This document shows, in pieces, positions 53,874-62,870 of a stretch of DNA of 64,000 bases (its first letter is position 1; each line of letters opens with the position of its first letter). The position numbers were made by a program, and so were the translations under genes. Location: NCBI RefSeq assembly GCF_049808615.1, contig NZ_JBNCAN010000023.1:1-64000 (forward strand), given 5' to 3'. Below the pieces are notes generated by a model, which saw only the letters and a list, made by a program, of their open reading frames with translations, ran no database searches and was not told where the DNA came from. The DNA is from Modicisalibacter sp049808615. Its GTDB lineage: Bacteria > Pseudomonadota > Gammaproteobacteria > Pseudomonadales > Halomonadaceae.

Positions 53874-55591
53874 TAGTCTTCACTTAGTGTCGTGGGCGCC
53901 ACGTACAGCGGTGCCGCCTCCTCGTTGCCGCTGCAACGCGTGACAGCGCTCCCCGGGATCAGCCACCAGTCGTCGCTGTTCTGATGACCCATGTCCTGGG
54001 CCTGGCTCAGGTCGATACAGGGATAGCCGCTGGTCCGCCGATGCTCGGTGAGCATCCAGCGCCGATTCGGGGCTTCCTGCAACCAGGCGAAGGCGCGGCC
54101 GAACTGCGCATCGAGCGGTGTCCTGTCGCCGAAGTGAACGCTGGGCTGGCGGGATTGCAGCAAAAACTCCTCGTCGAAACTCGGCAACGCCAGCCAGGCA
54201 TCATCACCGGTGATCGTGACGATCTCCTGCATCATGCGACGCGGTGAGCGCGTCTCGTTCTGCAGCGCATAGCCCCAGGTCGACCAGGTCACCCAGAACA
54301 CCACCAGCCATAGCGGCAGAGCCAGCATGCCGCGTCGTGGTCGCAGCCAGGCCAGCAACCCCGCGGCCGTGGCACCAAGCAGGACCCACCAGGCCCAGGG
54401 CACGATGTCGTGACGCTCGGCGAGCGTGGTCAGCGCCGGCAGCCCCAGGGCGCCGAGCAGGCCGGCAGCCAGCAGGACCCCGCCCAGCAGGACCAGTACG
54501 CCGGTGCCGAGCCAATGGAGGCCTCGTTTGCCCAGCAGGCCCGGCAGGAGGGGGGCCAGCGCAAGCACCAGCAGCGGAATTGTCGGCAAGACGTAGACGC
54601 CGCGCTTGCCCGGCGACAAGGAGAAGAACACCAGGATCAGGATCACCCCGCTCAGCGGCAGCAGCAGGCGTGCATCGTGACGCCGGGCCCGGCGCCACCA
54701 GGCGGGTATCGCCCAGGGTAGCGCCAGCACCAAAGGCATCCAGGCCCAGGGCAGCACCTCGACCAGGTAATAATACCAGGGCTTTAGATGGTGCCAGGAA
54801 TCGGCATAGCGCTCGCCGGTCTGCTTGAAAAGGATGTTGTCGCGATAGGCCGCAAGATTCGGGTCGTCACCGAAGGTGGCAACCAGGATCATCGGCAGCG
54901 CCCACAGGGCGACGACGGCGATCATAAGCGTCAAGCCCGAGCCCAGATCCTTCCAGGTGATTTTCGTGGCCTGACCGCGCCAGGCCAGCCATAGCCAGGC
55001 CGGTAATAGCAGCAAGGGCAGAAAGCCGACGCCCTTGGTGATGATGCCGAGCCCCATCGCCGCGAAGCCGATGAACCACCAGGTTCGCGCCGGCCCGAGT
55101 AGAGCGTGGCGTAGTAACCCATAGGCGCCCAGGGTGGTGAAGAAAGTCAGCAGCATGTCGATCTGGGCGGCCTTGGCCTGCAGCACGAACTGCAGGGTGG
55201 CGAGTAGCGCCAGGCCTGCGAACAGGGCAATCCGCTGACCATGCAGGCGGCGTGTCAGGTCCATCACCAGCGCTAGAGTACCCAGGGCGGCGAACAACGA
55301 GGGAAGCAGGAAACCCAGTCGCACCGAGCCGGTGATGGCGATGGAAAGCGCCGATGCCCACATGAACAGCGGTGGCTTGTCGGGATAGGGTTCGCCGCCG
55401 CGATGGGGAAACCAGAATTGGCCGGTCTTGAGCATTTCGAGCGCATTCAGGGCGAAGCGCGGCTCGTCGGCGGGCCAGGGGTCGCGCAGGCCTATTCCCA
55501 AGCCCAGCAGCACCAGGGCAAAGATCATGACGAGAAGCCATGACCAGCGATAGTCGTGGCTCAAGTGACGCAGATAAGCAGGGCGATGCAT
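53858..55591 (-). CDS. ArnT/RgtA-like (GT83) membrane glycosyltransferase
   Basis: 577 residues, about 12 membrane segments plus a C-terminal periplasmic domain. DEPRFALNALEMLKTGQFWFPHRGGEPYPDKPPLFMW is the catalytic loop of the family. It should use a polyprenyl-phosphate sugar donor, made by the linked GT2 enzyme, to decorate lipid A or another envelope lipid. The last codons (...RIAE and stop) lie inside the repeat element. It is the last gene of a four-gene operon. Confidence 0.88.
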   Translation of the reverse strand: MHRPAYLRHLSHDYRWSWLLVMIFALVLLGLGIGLRDPWPADEPRFALNALEMLKTGQFWFPHRGGEPYPDKPPLFMWASALSIAITGSVRLGFLLPSLFAALGTLALVMDLTRRLHGQRIALFAGLALLATLQFVLQAKAAQIDMLLTFFTTLGAYGLLRHALLGPARTWWFIGFAAMGLGIITKGVGFLPLLLLPAWLWLAWRGQATKITWKDLGSGLTLMIAVVALWALPMILVATFGDDPNLAAYRDNILFKQTGERYADSWHHLKPWYYYLVEVLPWAWMPLVLALPWAIPAWWRRARRHDARLLLPLSGVILILVFFSLSPGKRGVYVLPTIPLLVLALAPLLPGLLGKRGLHWLGTGVLVLLGGVLLAAGLLGALGLPALTTLAERHDIVPWAWWVLLGATAAGLLAWLRPRRGMLALPLWLVVFWVTWSTWGYALQNETRSPRRMMQEIVTITGDDAWLALPSFDEEFLLQSRQPSVHFGDRTPLDAQFGRAFAWLQEAPNRRWMLTEHRRTSGYPCIDLSQAQDMGHQNSDDWWLIPGSAVTRCSGNEEAAPLYVAPTTLSEDYRIAE

Positions 55592-55608
55592 GGTGATGCG
55601 AATCCTGG

Positions 55609-55902
55609 TCAGGAGGATGTGTCCGAGGTTTCGGCGCGCTGGCGTGTTTCGCGACGAATCAGCATCAGGTTGCGGACATAGATGAACAGCCCGGCGCCCT
55701 GGCCGGCGATGAATACCGGGTCGCGGCGATAGAGGGCATAGGCCAGAAGGGTGGCGCCACCCCCCAGGCTTAAAAACCAGAATGCCGTGGGCACGATGCT
55801 GCGCTTGGCGCGTTCACTGGCCAGCCACTGCACGAGAAAGCGTGCCGAGAAGAGGGCCTGCCCCAGAAAGCCGATGCCCAGCCAGAGCCATTCAGTGGTC
55901 AT
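55609..55902 (-). CDS. Lipid A biosynthesis N-terminal (LABN) domain membrane protein
   Basis: 97 residues with three membrane segments (WLWLGIGFLGQALFSARFLVQWLASER...PTAFWFLSLGGGATLLAYALYRRDPVFIAGQGAGLFIYVRNL), the stand-alone LABN family, distantly like small carriers. The start at 55902 has AAGGAG and an ATGA overlap with the GT2 gene; the frame open to 56106 lies in that gene. It may assist transfer of the lipid-linked sugar across the membrane. Confidence 0.88.
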   Translation of the reverse strand: MTTEWLWLGIGFLGQALFSARFLVQWLASERAKRSIVPTAFWFLSLGGGATLLAYALYRRDPVFIAGQGAGLFIYVRNLMLIRRETRQRAETSDTSS

Positions 55903-56684
55903 GGGTGCTCCTTGGTGTGCAGGCCGGATGTATCGTGCTCCAAGGCCTTGGATGCTTCGCTTTCGAGGGGCGCGGGAAGCCGGCTGCGCCGACGCAGCCA
56001 CATGACGCCGATGATATCCACCAGTCCTACCCAGAGGCGGTTGTTCAAGCCATAGTGGGATTTCCCCGCGCCCCGGGGGCGGTGATTGACCGGTACAGAG
56101 ACGCACCGGCCGCCCTGGGCCAGAATCAGCGCGGGGATGAAGCGGTGCATATGATCGAAATAGGGCAAGGCCAGGAAGGCGTCGCGGCGGATGACCTTGA
56201 GGCCGCAGCCGGTGTCCGGGGTGTCGTCCTTGAGCAGTGTCGAACGCACGCGGTTGGCGACCCGGGAGGAGAATTTCGTGAACCAGGTATCGCGCCGCAA
56301 GACGCGGTGCCCGTTGACCAGGGTGATGCCTTCCTGACGCGCCTTGTCGTAAAGGCGCGGGAGGTCGGCGGGATCATTCTGGCCATCCCCGTCCAGGGTC
56401 GCCAGCCAAGTGCCGCGAGCGGCCCAGGCGGCCTGCCATAGCGAGGTGCTCTGTCCGGCGCTGCGCATGTGGCGCAGAGGTCGCAGGCGTACATCGCTTG
56501 CAGCGCGTTGGCTGAGTAGCGTCCATGTAGTGTCCGTCGAGCCATCGTCGACGACCAGGATTTCGTATGCCTCGTCGGAGAGAGCGGCATCAATTTCATC
56601 CAGCAGCTGAGTCAGATTGCCCGCTTCGTCCTTGGCCGGAATGAGGATGGAGAGTGATGGCTGCGGCATGGGCAGAAGTTCCAT
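55899..56684 (-). CDS. Polyprenyl-phosphate glycosyltransferase (GT2, ArnC/DPM-like)
   Basis: About 261 residues. GT-A fold: LSILIPAKDEAGNL, EILVVDDGSTDTTW, ATLDGDGQNDPADLP (catalytic DxD-like), and PVNHRPRGAGKSHYGLNNR. Shorter than ArnC/GtrB because it lacks two C-terminal membrane helices, so it is likely membrane-associated. It should attach a sugar from UDP-sugar to a lipid phosphate. The start is uncertain: ATG 56684 or 56669; the frame reaches a TTG at 56699. Confidence 0.85.
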   Translation of the reverse strand: MELLPMPQPSLSILIPAKDEAGNLTQLLDEIDAALSDEAYEILVVDDGSTDTTWTLLSQRAASDVRLRPLRHMRSAGQSTSLWQAAWAARGTWLATLDGDGQNDPADLPRLYDKARQEGITLVNGHRVLRRDTWFTKFSSRVANRVRSTLLKDDTPDTGCGLKVIRRDAFLALPYFDHMHRFIPALILAQGGRCVSVPVNHRPRGAGKSHYGLNNRLWVGLVDIIGVMWLRRRSRLPAPLESEASKALEHDTSGLHTKEHP

Positions 56685-56706
56685 GAAGTAATGTCGCAAT
56701 GTGTGT

Positions 56707-57735
56707 TTAACCTAGTCTCGAACAAGGCGGCTTGGCGTTGACCGGCTGGACGACGCCATTGTAATAGTGACGATACCAGTCGACGAAGCGTCGCACTCCC
56801 TCGGCCACGTCGGTGCGTGGTCGAAAGCCCGTGGCGGTGAACAGGGGTTCGGCATCCGCCCAGGTGTGCTGCATGTCCCCGGGCTGCATCGGCAAGTAGT
56901 CACAGCGGGCCTCGATCCCGGTCGCCTCTTCGAGGGTGCGTACCAGCGTCATCAGACTGATGGGGCCGCCATGACCGATATTGTAGAGCCGATAAGGAGG
57001 CGCGTCGTCCTGTGCTCCATGTCGCGGCACGATGTCCATGATGCGCGCGATACTTTCCGTGATATCGTCGATATAGGTGAAGTCCCGAGACATGTCGCCC
57101 TGGTTATAGAGCTCGATGGGCCTGCCTTCTAGAATGTTACGGGTGAACTTGAACAGGGCCATGTCCGGGCGACCCCAGGGGCCATAGACGGTGAAGAAGC
57201 GCAGCCCCGTGGTCGGCAAGTCATAAAGATGGGCGTAGGAATGGGCCATCAGCTCGTTGGACTTCTTGGTAGCGGCATAGAGGCTGACGGGCTGATCGAC
57301 ATTGTCCTCGACGGAAAAAGGCACCTTGGCATTGCGGCCATAGACTGAACTGGAGGATGCGTAGACCAGATGCCCGACCTTCTGTCGACGGCACCCTTCC
57401 AGCACGTTCAAATGGCCGATCAGATTGGATTGGCCATAGACCTCGGGGTGATCCAGTGAGTATCTCACCCCTGCCTGAGCCGCCAGGTGAACCACGCAGT
57501 CGAAGTGCGTGCCGGCGAATAGGCGCTGCATGCCCTCGGCATCGGTGAGATCCAGGCGCTGGAAACGCACGTTGGCGAAGCCCGACAGGTCGTTCAATCG
57601 CGCCTGCTTGATGGCGGCATCGTAGTACTCGTTGAGGTTGTCGATACCCAGGATCTCATGACTCGCATCTTCGGCAAGCCGGCGCGCCAAGGCATGACCG
57701 ATGAACCCGGCCATGCCGGTGATAAGAACCTTCAT
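56707..57735 (-). CDS. NAD-dependent sugar epimerase, probable UDP-glucuronate 4-epimerase
   Basis: 342 residues, short-chain dehydrogenase fold: GMAGFIGHALARRL NAD motif, SSSSVYG, and the Y-x-x-x-K pair in YAATKKSNEL. HLAAQAGVRYSLDHPEVYGQSN and TVYGPWGRPDMALFKF are typical of UDP-GlcA epimerases that make UDP-galacturonate. It would supply the sugar for the GT2 and GT83 enzymes encoded next. First gene of the operon; a PmrA-type box lies 44 bases upstream. Confidence 0.88.
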   Translation of the reverse strand: MKVLITGMAGFIGHALARRLAEDASHEILGIDNLNEYYDAAIKQARLNDLSGFANVRFQRLDLTDAEGMQRLFAGTHFDCVVHLAAQAGVRYSLDHPEVYGQSNLIGHLNVLEGCRRQKVGHLVYASSSSVYGRNAKVPFSVEDNVDQPVSLYAATKKSNELMAHSYAHLYDLPTTGLRFFTVYGPWGRPDMALFKFTRNILEGRPIELYNQGDMSRDFTYIDDITESIARIMDIVPRHGAQDDAPPYRLYNIGHGGPISLMTLVRTLEEATGIEARCDYLPMQPGDMQHTWADAEPLFTATGFRPRTDVAEGVRRFVDWYRHYYNGVVQPVNAKPPCSRLG

Positions 57736-57778
57736 GCGTTACTCCCGCGAATAGGCTCGTATAGCCTGCACCGGTAGC

Positions 57779-57795
57779 CTTAAGGGATTCTTAAG
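57779..57795. promoter_or_regulatory. PmrA-type box between the epimerase operon and the two-component system
   Basis: CTTAAG at 57779-57784 and 57790-57795, an 11-base-spaced repeat matching the PmrA/BasR consensus (CTTAA-N6-CTTAA). The half-sites are palindromic so the box can serve either side. On the epimerase side a TATACG -10 lies 15 bases beyond the box. Confidence 0.72.
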
Positions 57796-57908
57796 GATCC
57801 TGTCGCTACACTCTGCACACCAACGTTGCTATTGATATTGGGTATGTCCTTCAGGAAAAGCATGGAGCCTGGGGGCGAGGATGCCCAATGAGTCGATGAG
57901 GGTGGGGC

Positions 57909-58571
57909 GTGCGCATACTATTGGTGGAAGACGATCCGCTGTTGGGCGATGGCATCAAGATTGCCTTGGAGCGTGAAAACTATGTGGTCGACTGGTTCAC
58001 TCGTGGGCGTGAGGCAGTCGCTGCCATCGACAACGAAGAGTTCTCGGTGATGATCCTTGACCTGGGGCTACCCGACATGGACGGCATGCAGGTGCTGAAC
58101 CGGGTCAGAGGGCATTCGCCTTTGCCGATACTGATCCTGACGGCCCGGGATGCGGTGGAAGAACGTATCCTGGGGCTGGATGCCGGAGCCGACGATTATG
58201 TGCTCAAGCCCTTCGATCTGCAGGAATTACTGGCCCGCCTGCGGGTGGTGACGCGCCGGGCCGGGGGGCGAGCCTCGCAGGTGTTGACCCTGGGCGAGCT
58301 GTGCATCGACGAGGCCCGTCATTGGGTGAGTTGGCAGGGCCGCGAGATCAAGTTGAGTCGGCGGGAGTATGCACTACTGCTTGAGTTGGCTCGGCATCCG
58401 GATAGGGTGCTCTCACGGCCACGCCTGGAAAGCCTGCTCTACGGTTGGGGCGAGGAGGTGGAATCCAATGCGGTGGAAGTGCATGTGCATCACCTGCGCA
58501 AGAAACTCGACAAGGCATTGATCGTCACCGTGCGGGGCATCGGCTACCGACTGGACAGTCAAGCCGCATGA
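57909..58571 (+). CDS. pmrA: OmpR-family response regulator, PmrA/BasR-like
   Basis: 220 residues: receiver with D51 (ILDLGLP) and a winged-helix C terminus (RREYALLLELARHPDRVLSRPRLES, VEVHVHHLRKKL, VRGIGYRL). Closest in style to PmrA/QseB regulators. It starts with GTG after GAGGGTGGGG and overlaps the kinase gene (ATGA). Divergent from the envelope sugar operon, with the PmrA-type box in between, so it probably controls that operon. Confidence 0.88.
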   Translation: MRILLVEDDPLLGDGIKIALERENYVVDWFTRGREAVAAIDNEEFSVMILDLGLPDMDGMQVLNRVRGHSPLPILILTARDAVEERILGLDAGADDYVLKPFDLQELLARLRVVTRRAGGRASQVLTLGELCIDEARHWVSWQGREIKLSRREYALLLELARHPDRVLSRPRLESLLYGWGEEVESNAVEVHVHHLRKKLDKALIVTVRGIGYRLDSQAA

Positions 58572-59965
58572 AATCCATTCGTCGCTATCTTGCCCGGACC
58601 CTGGCGCTGGTGCTGGCGATGACGGCGCTTTTGACGGTCACGGCGGCCTATCTGATCACCGATCATGAATTGGAGGAGATCCTCGATGCTCAGTTGAGCC
58701 TGCAAGGGCGCATCGTCGCCGGACTGATTTCTCCCGCCACCACCCGCGACGAGTATCGCCGCATCGCTCAGCGGCTCGCCTTGCCGGATCATGAAGCCCG
58801 AACGTACGTGAAGGGCGAGATCGAGCCCCGTTCTCCGAGAGCCTCCACCGCGCCCCTCTATCATGAGGAAGAGCGTATGCTGTCGATCGGCTTCTGGAAT
58901 GCCGATGGCTCGCCTCGTCTGCTGGGCGCCAGGTGGAACGAGAGCGATCCTTTCCCGGGGCCTAAAGCCGAAGGTTATCGTTGGGTCGAGTATGCCGGCG
59001 ATCGCTGGCGAGTGTTCAGCCTGTTCGATAAGGCCAGTGCCACCTGGATCGGCGTGGGGGTGAGAGCTGATTTCCTCGAGGAGATCGTTCAGCGCGTGGC
59101 TCTCAACAACCTATGGCCGGTGCTGCTTCTGCTACCGCTACTGCTGTGGTTGATGGTTCGCATCATTCGCCGGGGACTTTCCCCCATCGCACTTCTGTCC
59201 CGTCAGGTCCAGGGGCGAGATGGTCAGGATCTCACTTCGATCGATCTCGATGTGCCCCAAGAACTCGATGGACTTCAGCAATCGCTGAACGATTTCATCG
59301 ATCGGCTGGGCAAGACGCTGGAGCGCGAGCGACGCTTCACTGCGGATGCGGCCCACGAACTGCGCACGCCCCTGGCGGCTCTCAAGATCCATCTTGAAAA
59401 CGCTCAGGCTGGCGAAGCAGACTCGCTACAAAAAGCCACCATTGGAGTGAAACGGCTTCAACGGGTGGTGGAGCAGCTATTGGTGTTGGCAAGACTCGAT
59501 CGTGCCTCGAGCAACCAGGCCCGATCGATCGATATTTATCCTATCGTCGTCGAACTCACCGCCGACCTCTGGCCCCTGGCGCACGCGCGTGGACAGGAGC
59601 TCTCGTTAACGGGACTGACACGGTTGATGGTGTACGCCGATCCGGTGGAAGTCGGTATTCTGCTGCGCAACCTGTTGGACAACGCGCTGCGCTATACCCC
59701 GGAAGGAGGGCATGTCGACGTCGAACTTTGCAGCCAGCGGGGTACCCCGCAAGTCATTGTACGAGATACTGGCCCGGGGATTCCCGACGAGCTTCTCGGC
59801 ACGGTCACCGAGCGCTTTCGTCGGGCTTCGGACCAACGCACTACCGGGAGCGGCCTCGGCTTATCCATTGTCGTGGAGCTGGCGCAACGCCAGCAGGCCC
59901 ATTTGAAATTGAGTAACCGTGAGCCCCAAGGATTGGAGGCGAGAATTATTTGGCCGGGTGGCTAG
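58568..59965 (+). CDS. pmrB: Sensor histidine kinase, PmrB/QseC-like
   Basis: 465 residues: two membrane segments (about 12-32 and 180-200) around a periplasmic domain of about 150 residues, HAMP-like linker, H-box FTADAAHELRTPLAALKIHLE, N-box LLRNLLDNALRYTPEGG, G-boxes RDTGPGIP and TGSGLGLSIV. The start is set by the ATGA overlap with pmrA; the frame extends into that gene. It probably senses cationic peptides, metals or pH and phosphorylates the adjacent regulator. Confidence 0.88.
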   Translation: MKSIRRYLARTLALVLAMTALLTVTAAYLITDHELEEILDAQLSLQGRIVAGLISPATTRDEYRRIAQRLALPDHEARTYVKGEIEPRSPRASTAPLYHEEERMLSIGFWNADGSPRLLGARWNESDPFPGPKAEGYRWVEYAGDRWRVFSLFDKASATWIGVGVRADFLEEIVQRVALNNLWPVLLLLPLLLWLMVRIIRRGLSPIALLSRQVQGRDGQDLTSIDLDVPQELDGLQQSLNDFIDRLGKTLERERRFTADAAHELRTPLAALKIHLENAQAGEADSLQKATIGVKRLQRVVEQLLVLARLDRASSNQARSIDIYPIVVELTADLWPLAHARGQELSLTGLTRLMVYADPVEVGILLRNLLDNALRYTPEGGHVDVELCSQRGTPQVIVRDTGPGIPDELLGTVTERFRRASDQRTTGSGLGLSIVVELAQRQQAHLKLSNREPQGLEARIIWPGG

Positions 59966-60054
59966 CGTCGGTAACGTAACATCACCGATGGCGATCAGCG
60001 GTTCACATCCTTATCAGGTATCATACGCACTGCAATCATCGGTAGGTTTAATGC

Positions 60055-60633
60055 ATGTCGCTCGTATCGAATTTTTTCATGGCCATAGGCCTATCGGCAG
60101 ATGCCTTCGCTGTGAGTGTCGCCCGTGGTGCCTGCAACTGGCGTTCCGATGTGCGTGTAGCGCTGCGCACTGGCCTGGTGTTCGGCAGTGTCGAAGCCGG
60201 TATGGTATTGCTGGGCTGGCTACTTGGCTCGGGGTTCGCCAGCCTGATTACCGAGATCGATCACTGGATCGCGCTGCTGCTGCTAGGAGCAGTCGGTGGT
60301 CACATGATCCATGAGGGGCTGAGTGATGGTGGCGAGGAAGATGCCTGTGACGCGTCGTCTCAGAGTGGGATAAAGACGCTGCTTGCGGCGCTGGGTACCA
60401 GCATCGATGGAGCCGCGATCGGCGTGACCCTGGCCTTCATCGATGTCCCTATCTGGCATGCCGTCGCTATCGTGGGTGCAGTATCCTGTTGTATCAGTAC
60501 TCTGGGGGTATTGATCGGCCCAAGGGTCGGCTCGTTGCTCGGGCGTCGTGCGGAGGTGCTGGGCGGCCTGGTGCTGATCACCATCGGCGTATCGATCTTC
60601 TATTCGCATATGCATGCGGCCGGGGCGCTCTGA
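60055..60633 (+). CDS. mntP: Manganese exporter
   Basis: 192 residues, six membrane segments in two repeats. The paired acidic motifs AIGLSADAFAVSVARG and LGTSIDGAAIGVTLAF are the MntP signatures. It exports Mn2+ across the inner membrane. No yybP-ykoY riboswitch core was seen in the 89-base leader, so regulation by manganese is not visible. Convergent with the AEC transporter gene, seven bases apart. Confidence 0.92.
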   Translation: MSLVSNFFMAIGLSADAFAVSVARGACNWRSDVRVALRTGLVFGSVEAGMVLLGWLLGSGFASLITEIDHWIALLLLGAVGGHMIHEGLSDGGEEDACDASSQSGIKTLLAALGTSIDGAAIGVTLAFIDVPIWHAVAIVGAVSCCISTLGVLIGPRVGSLLGRRAEVLGGLVLITIGVSIFYSHMHAAGAL

Positions 60634-60639
60634 TTGCGC

Positions 60640-61569
60640 TCATCCCAGTCCGCCCAGCGGCAATAGAATCTTCAGGTACCAAGGAATCAGCAACGGAGCT
60701 GCCAGGGTGGTCAGCAACACGGCAATGGCGCCCTTTTCCGGACGTATGTTCAACTCCATGGCGACTACCACCACGTTGGCGGCCATCGGCACCACCCCAA
60801 GCAGCAGTAGCGCCATGGCCAGTGTCTCGGAGATTCCGACACTCGCCCGCAACAGCAAGACCGCAATCAGGCTGATCATCGGCCAGAGTATATAGCGGGC
60901 CGCGACGCAGGCGGCGATGAAGCGTACATCCACCTCGCGCAGGGTCACCCGCCCCAGGGTCATGCCGATGATCATCATGCCCAGCACCGTGTAGCTGTAC
61001 TTGAAGTAATCGAGTCCTTCCATGATGGCGCCGGGAACGGGTAAGCCGAGACCGCTGACCAGCAAGGCGGCGGCGAAGGCGTAGATCAATGGCAGGCGCA
61101 GGATCTTGGCCAGGCTTTCCCGCACCGAGAAACGGCCCCGGGCACTCAGGTAATAGCCGACGGTGAATTCATAAAGCGTGATGCCCAACAGGCAGAACAG
61201 GTAAAGGGTCACGCCTTCCGGGGGTAGCAGTACCATGGCAATGGGCAGGCCGAAGTAGCCGGTGTTGCCGGTACCCGCCGAGAAGGCCAGCAGCGCGGCT
61301 TCTTCTGCCGCAAAAAAAGGCCGTGCGATCAAGCTCACCATCAAGCCGATGAGACTCGAGAGTAGAAAAAGCGCCGCGGTCAGCAGCAGATAATCGATAC
61401 TAGGGCCACCCAGGGTGAGACCGCGAAAGAAGGTCAGCGGAGCGATGATGTAGATCAATAGCGTGGCGATGGGGCGTGGATCCACCGCAAGACGCCGGGC
61501 GGCGAGCCAGCCCAGGCCGACGAAGGCCAGTAGCATCCATAGCGGTTGGGAAAGGTCGACCTCGAGCAT
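60640..61569 (-). CDS. AEC-family (auxin efflux carrier-like) transporter
   Basis: 309 residues, ten membrane segments in two inverted halves. SAGTGNTGYFGLPIAMVLL with the conserved N and GLP, and LGVVPMAANVVVVA are the family hallmarks. Members export or import small carboxylates such as malonate or malate; the substrate is not readable. GGAG lies just before the ATG at 61569. It is transcribed alone. Confidence 0.87.
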   Translation of the reverse strand: MLEVDLSQPLWMLLAFVGLGWLAARRLAVDPRPIATLLIYIIAPLTFFRGLTLGGPSIDYLLLTAALFLLSSLIGLMVSLIARPFFAAEEAALLAFSAGTGNTGYFGLPIAMVLLPPEGVTLYLFCLLGITLYEFTVGYYLSARGRFSVRESLAKILRLPLIYAFAAALLVSGLGLPVPGAIMEGLDYFKYSYTVLGMMIIGMTLGRVTLREVDVRFIAACVAARYILWPMISLIAVLLLRASVGISETLAMALLLLGVVPMAANVVVVAMELNIRPEKGAIAVLLTTLAAPLLIPWYLKILLPLGGLG

Positions 61570-61706
61570 CAGCAGCTCCGAATAATCAAAGGGCTTATAG
61601 TGCCTGGGATGTGATGCAAACGGGAGGGTGGGTGGTCACTTGACGCGCACTCCGGGCAGAGGCGTTACACTAGAGAACACACGTTTATCATCACCGGAGT
61701 TTATCG

Positions 61707-62690
61707 ATGGCGCAGCACGCCTCATCGCAGTCCGACTCTCACGATCATGCCCACCACGGACATGGCCATTCCCACGACCACGATCATGCTCCGACGGTGA
61801 CTGCTGATAGCGAGAAGCGGGTGTTCTGGGCCATGTTGCTGACGGCGGGCTTCATGATTGCCGAGTTCGTCGGTGGCATCATCTCGGGCTCCCTCGCCCT
61901 GCTGGCAGACGCCGGCCATATGTTCAGCGACAGCGCGTCCCTGGCCATGGCGCTGGTGGCATTTCGTTTAAGCGCGCGTTCACCGGATCGCCAGCGCACC
62001 TTCGGTTATCGTCGTTTCCAGGTGTTGGCGGCCTTCGTCAATGGCCTGACCCTGTTCGCCATCGCATTATGGATTTTCTACTCCGCCATTGATCGTCTCA
62101 TGTCGCCGGTGGACGTGATGGCAGGGCCGATGATGACTATCGCGGTCATTGGCTTGTTCGTGAACATCGTCGCTTTTGTGGTCCTCCACCGCGGCGACAG
62201 CGACAATATCAACTTGCGTGGCGCGGCGATGCACGTGCTGGGCGATCTGTTGGGCTCGGTTGCGGCCATTGCTGCCGCCTTGATCATCATGTTCACCGGC
62301 TGGAACGCTGCCGACCCGATTCTCTCGGTGCTCGCCGCCGGACTGATCCTGCGTGCGGCCTGGCAGATACTGCGTCGTTCCGCGCATACGCTGCTCGAAG
62401 GCACCCCGGATGGAGTCGAGGTGGCCGAGATTCGAACGGCCCTGGAATCGATCGATGAGGTCGAGAGCCTGCATGATGTGCACCTCTGGGGTCTGACTCC
62501 GCAGGACCCGCTGCTCAGCCTGCACCTGGTGGTGTGCGACGGAGCCGATCATGCCTACGTACTGAAACAAGCCTACACTGTGCTTCGCGAGCGCTTCGGC
62601 ATCACCCACGCTACCTTGCAGCTCGAAGGCGAAGCCTGTTTGACCGGAGGCGACTGTGAGACGACGTTATCTGAGGGGTGGACGCGGTAG
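61707..62690 (+). CDS. zitB: Zinc CDF exporter (ZitB/CzcD-like)
   Basis: 327 residues with six membrane segments. The His-rich N terminus (HDHAHHGHGHSHDHDH) and the metal motifs HMFSD and HVLGD match zinc exporters; the C-terminal domain (LHDVHLWGL, HATLQLE) is the usual dimer domain. It exports Zn2+ from the cytoplasm in exchange for protons. CCGGAG precedes the ATG. It has the same family as the DmeF-like gene but a different motif set. No partner regulator is adjacent. Confidence 0.9.
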   Translation: MAQHASSQSDSHDHAHHGHGHSHDHDHAPTVTADSEKRVFWAMLLTAGFMIAEFVGGIISGSLALLADAGHMFSDSASLAMALVAFRLSARSPDRQRTFGYRRFQVLAAFVNGLTLFAIALWIFYSAIDRLMSPVDVMAGPMMTIAVIGLFVNIVAFVVLHRGDSDNINLRGAAMHVLGDLLGSVAAIAAALIIMFTGWNAADPILSVLAAGLILRAAWQILRRSAHTLLEGTPDGVEVAEIRTALESIDEVESLHDVHLWGLTPQDPLLSLHLVVCDGADHAYVLKQAYTVLRERFGITHATLQLEGEACLTGGDCETTLSEGWTR

Positions 62691-62870
62691 CTCTGGCTGG
62701 AGCCTATATCCACGTGTCCATGAACGATTTCGATGCTGTACCACGAAACTTTCATTGGTTCCTCGTCTTGGCGGTAGGCACAATGAAGACCTTGATAGGC
62801 CAAGATCCGTTTGTAGCCGAGTACGCCTTGGCAAGTGATAACTGAAAAAATATTCATGAGGTTGGCATCG

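Noticed and set aside
59966..60054. Possible yybP-ykoY manganese riboswitch before mntP
   Set aside because: The 89-base leader is too short and lacks the conserved core.
62841..62854. MetR-like site TGAA-N6-TTCA upstream of metF
   Set aside because: The known MetR site has a five-base centre, and this one overlaps the translation start region.
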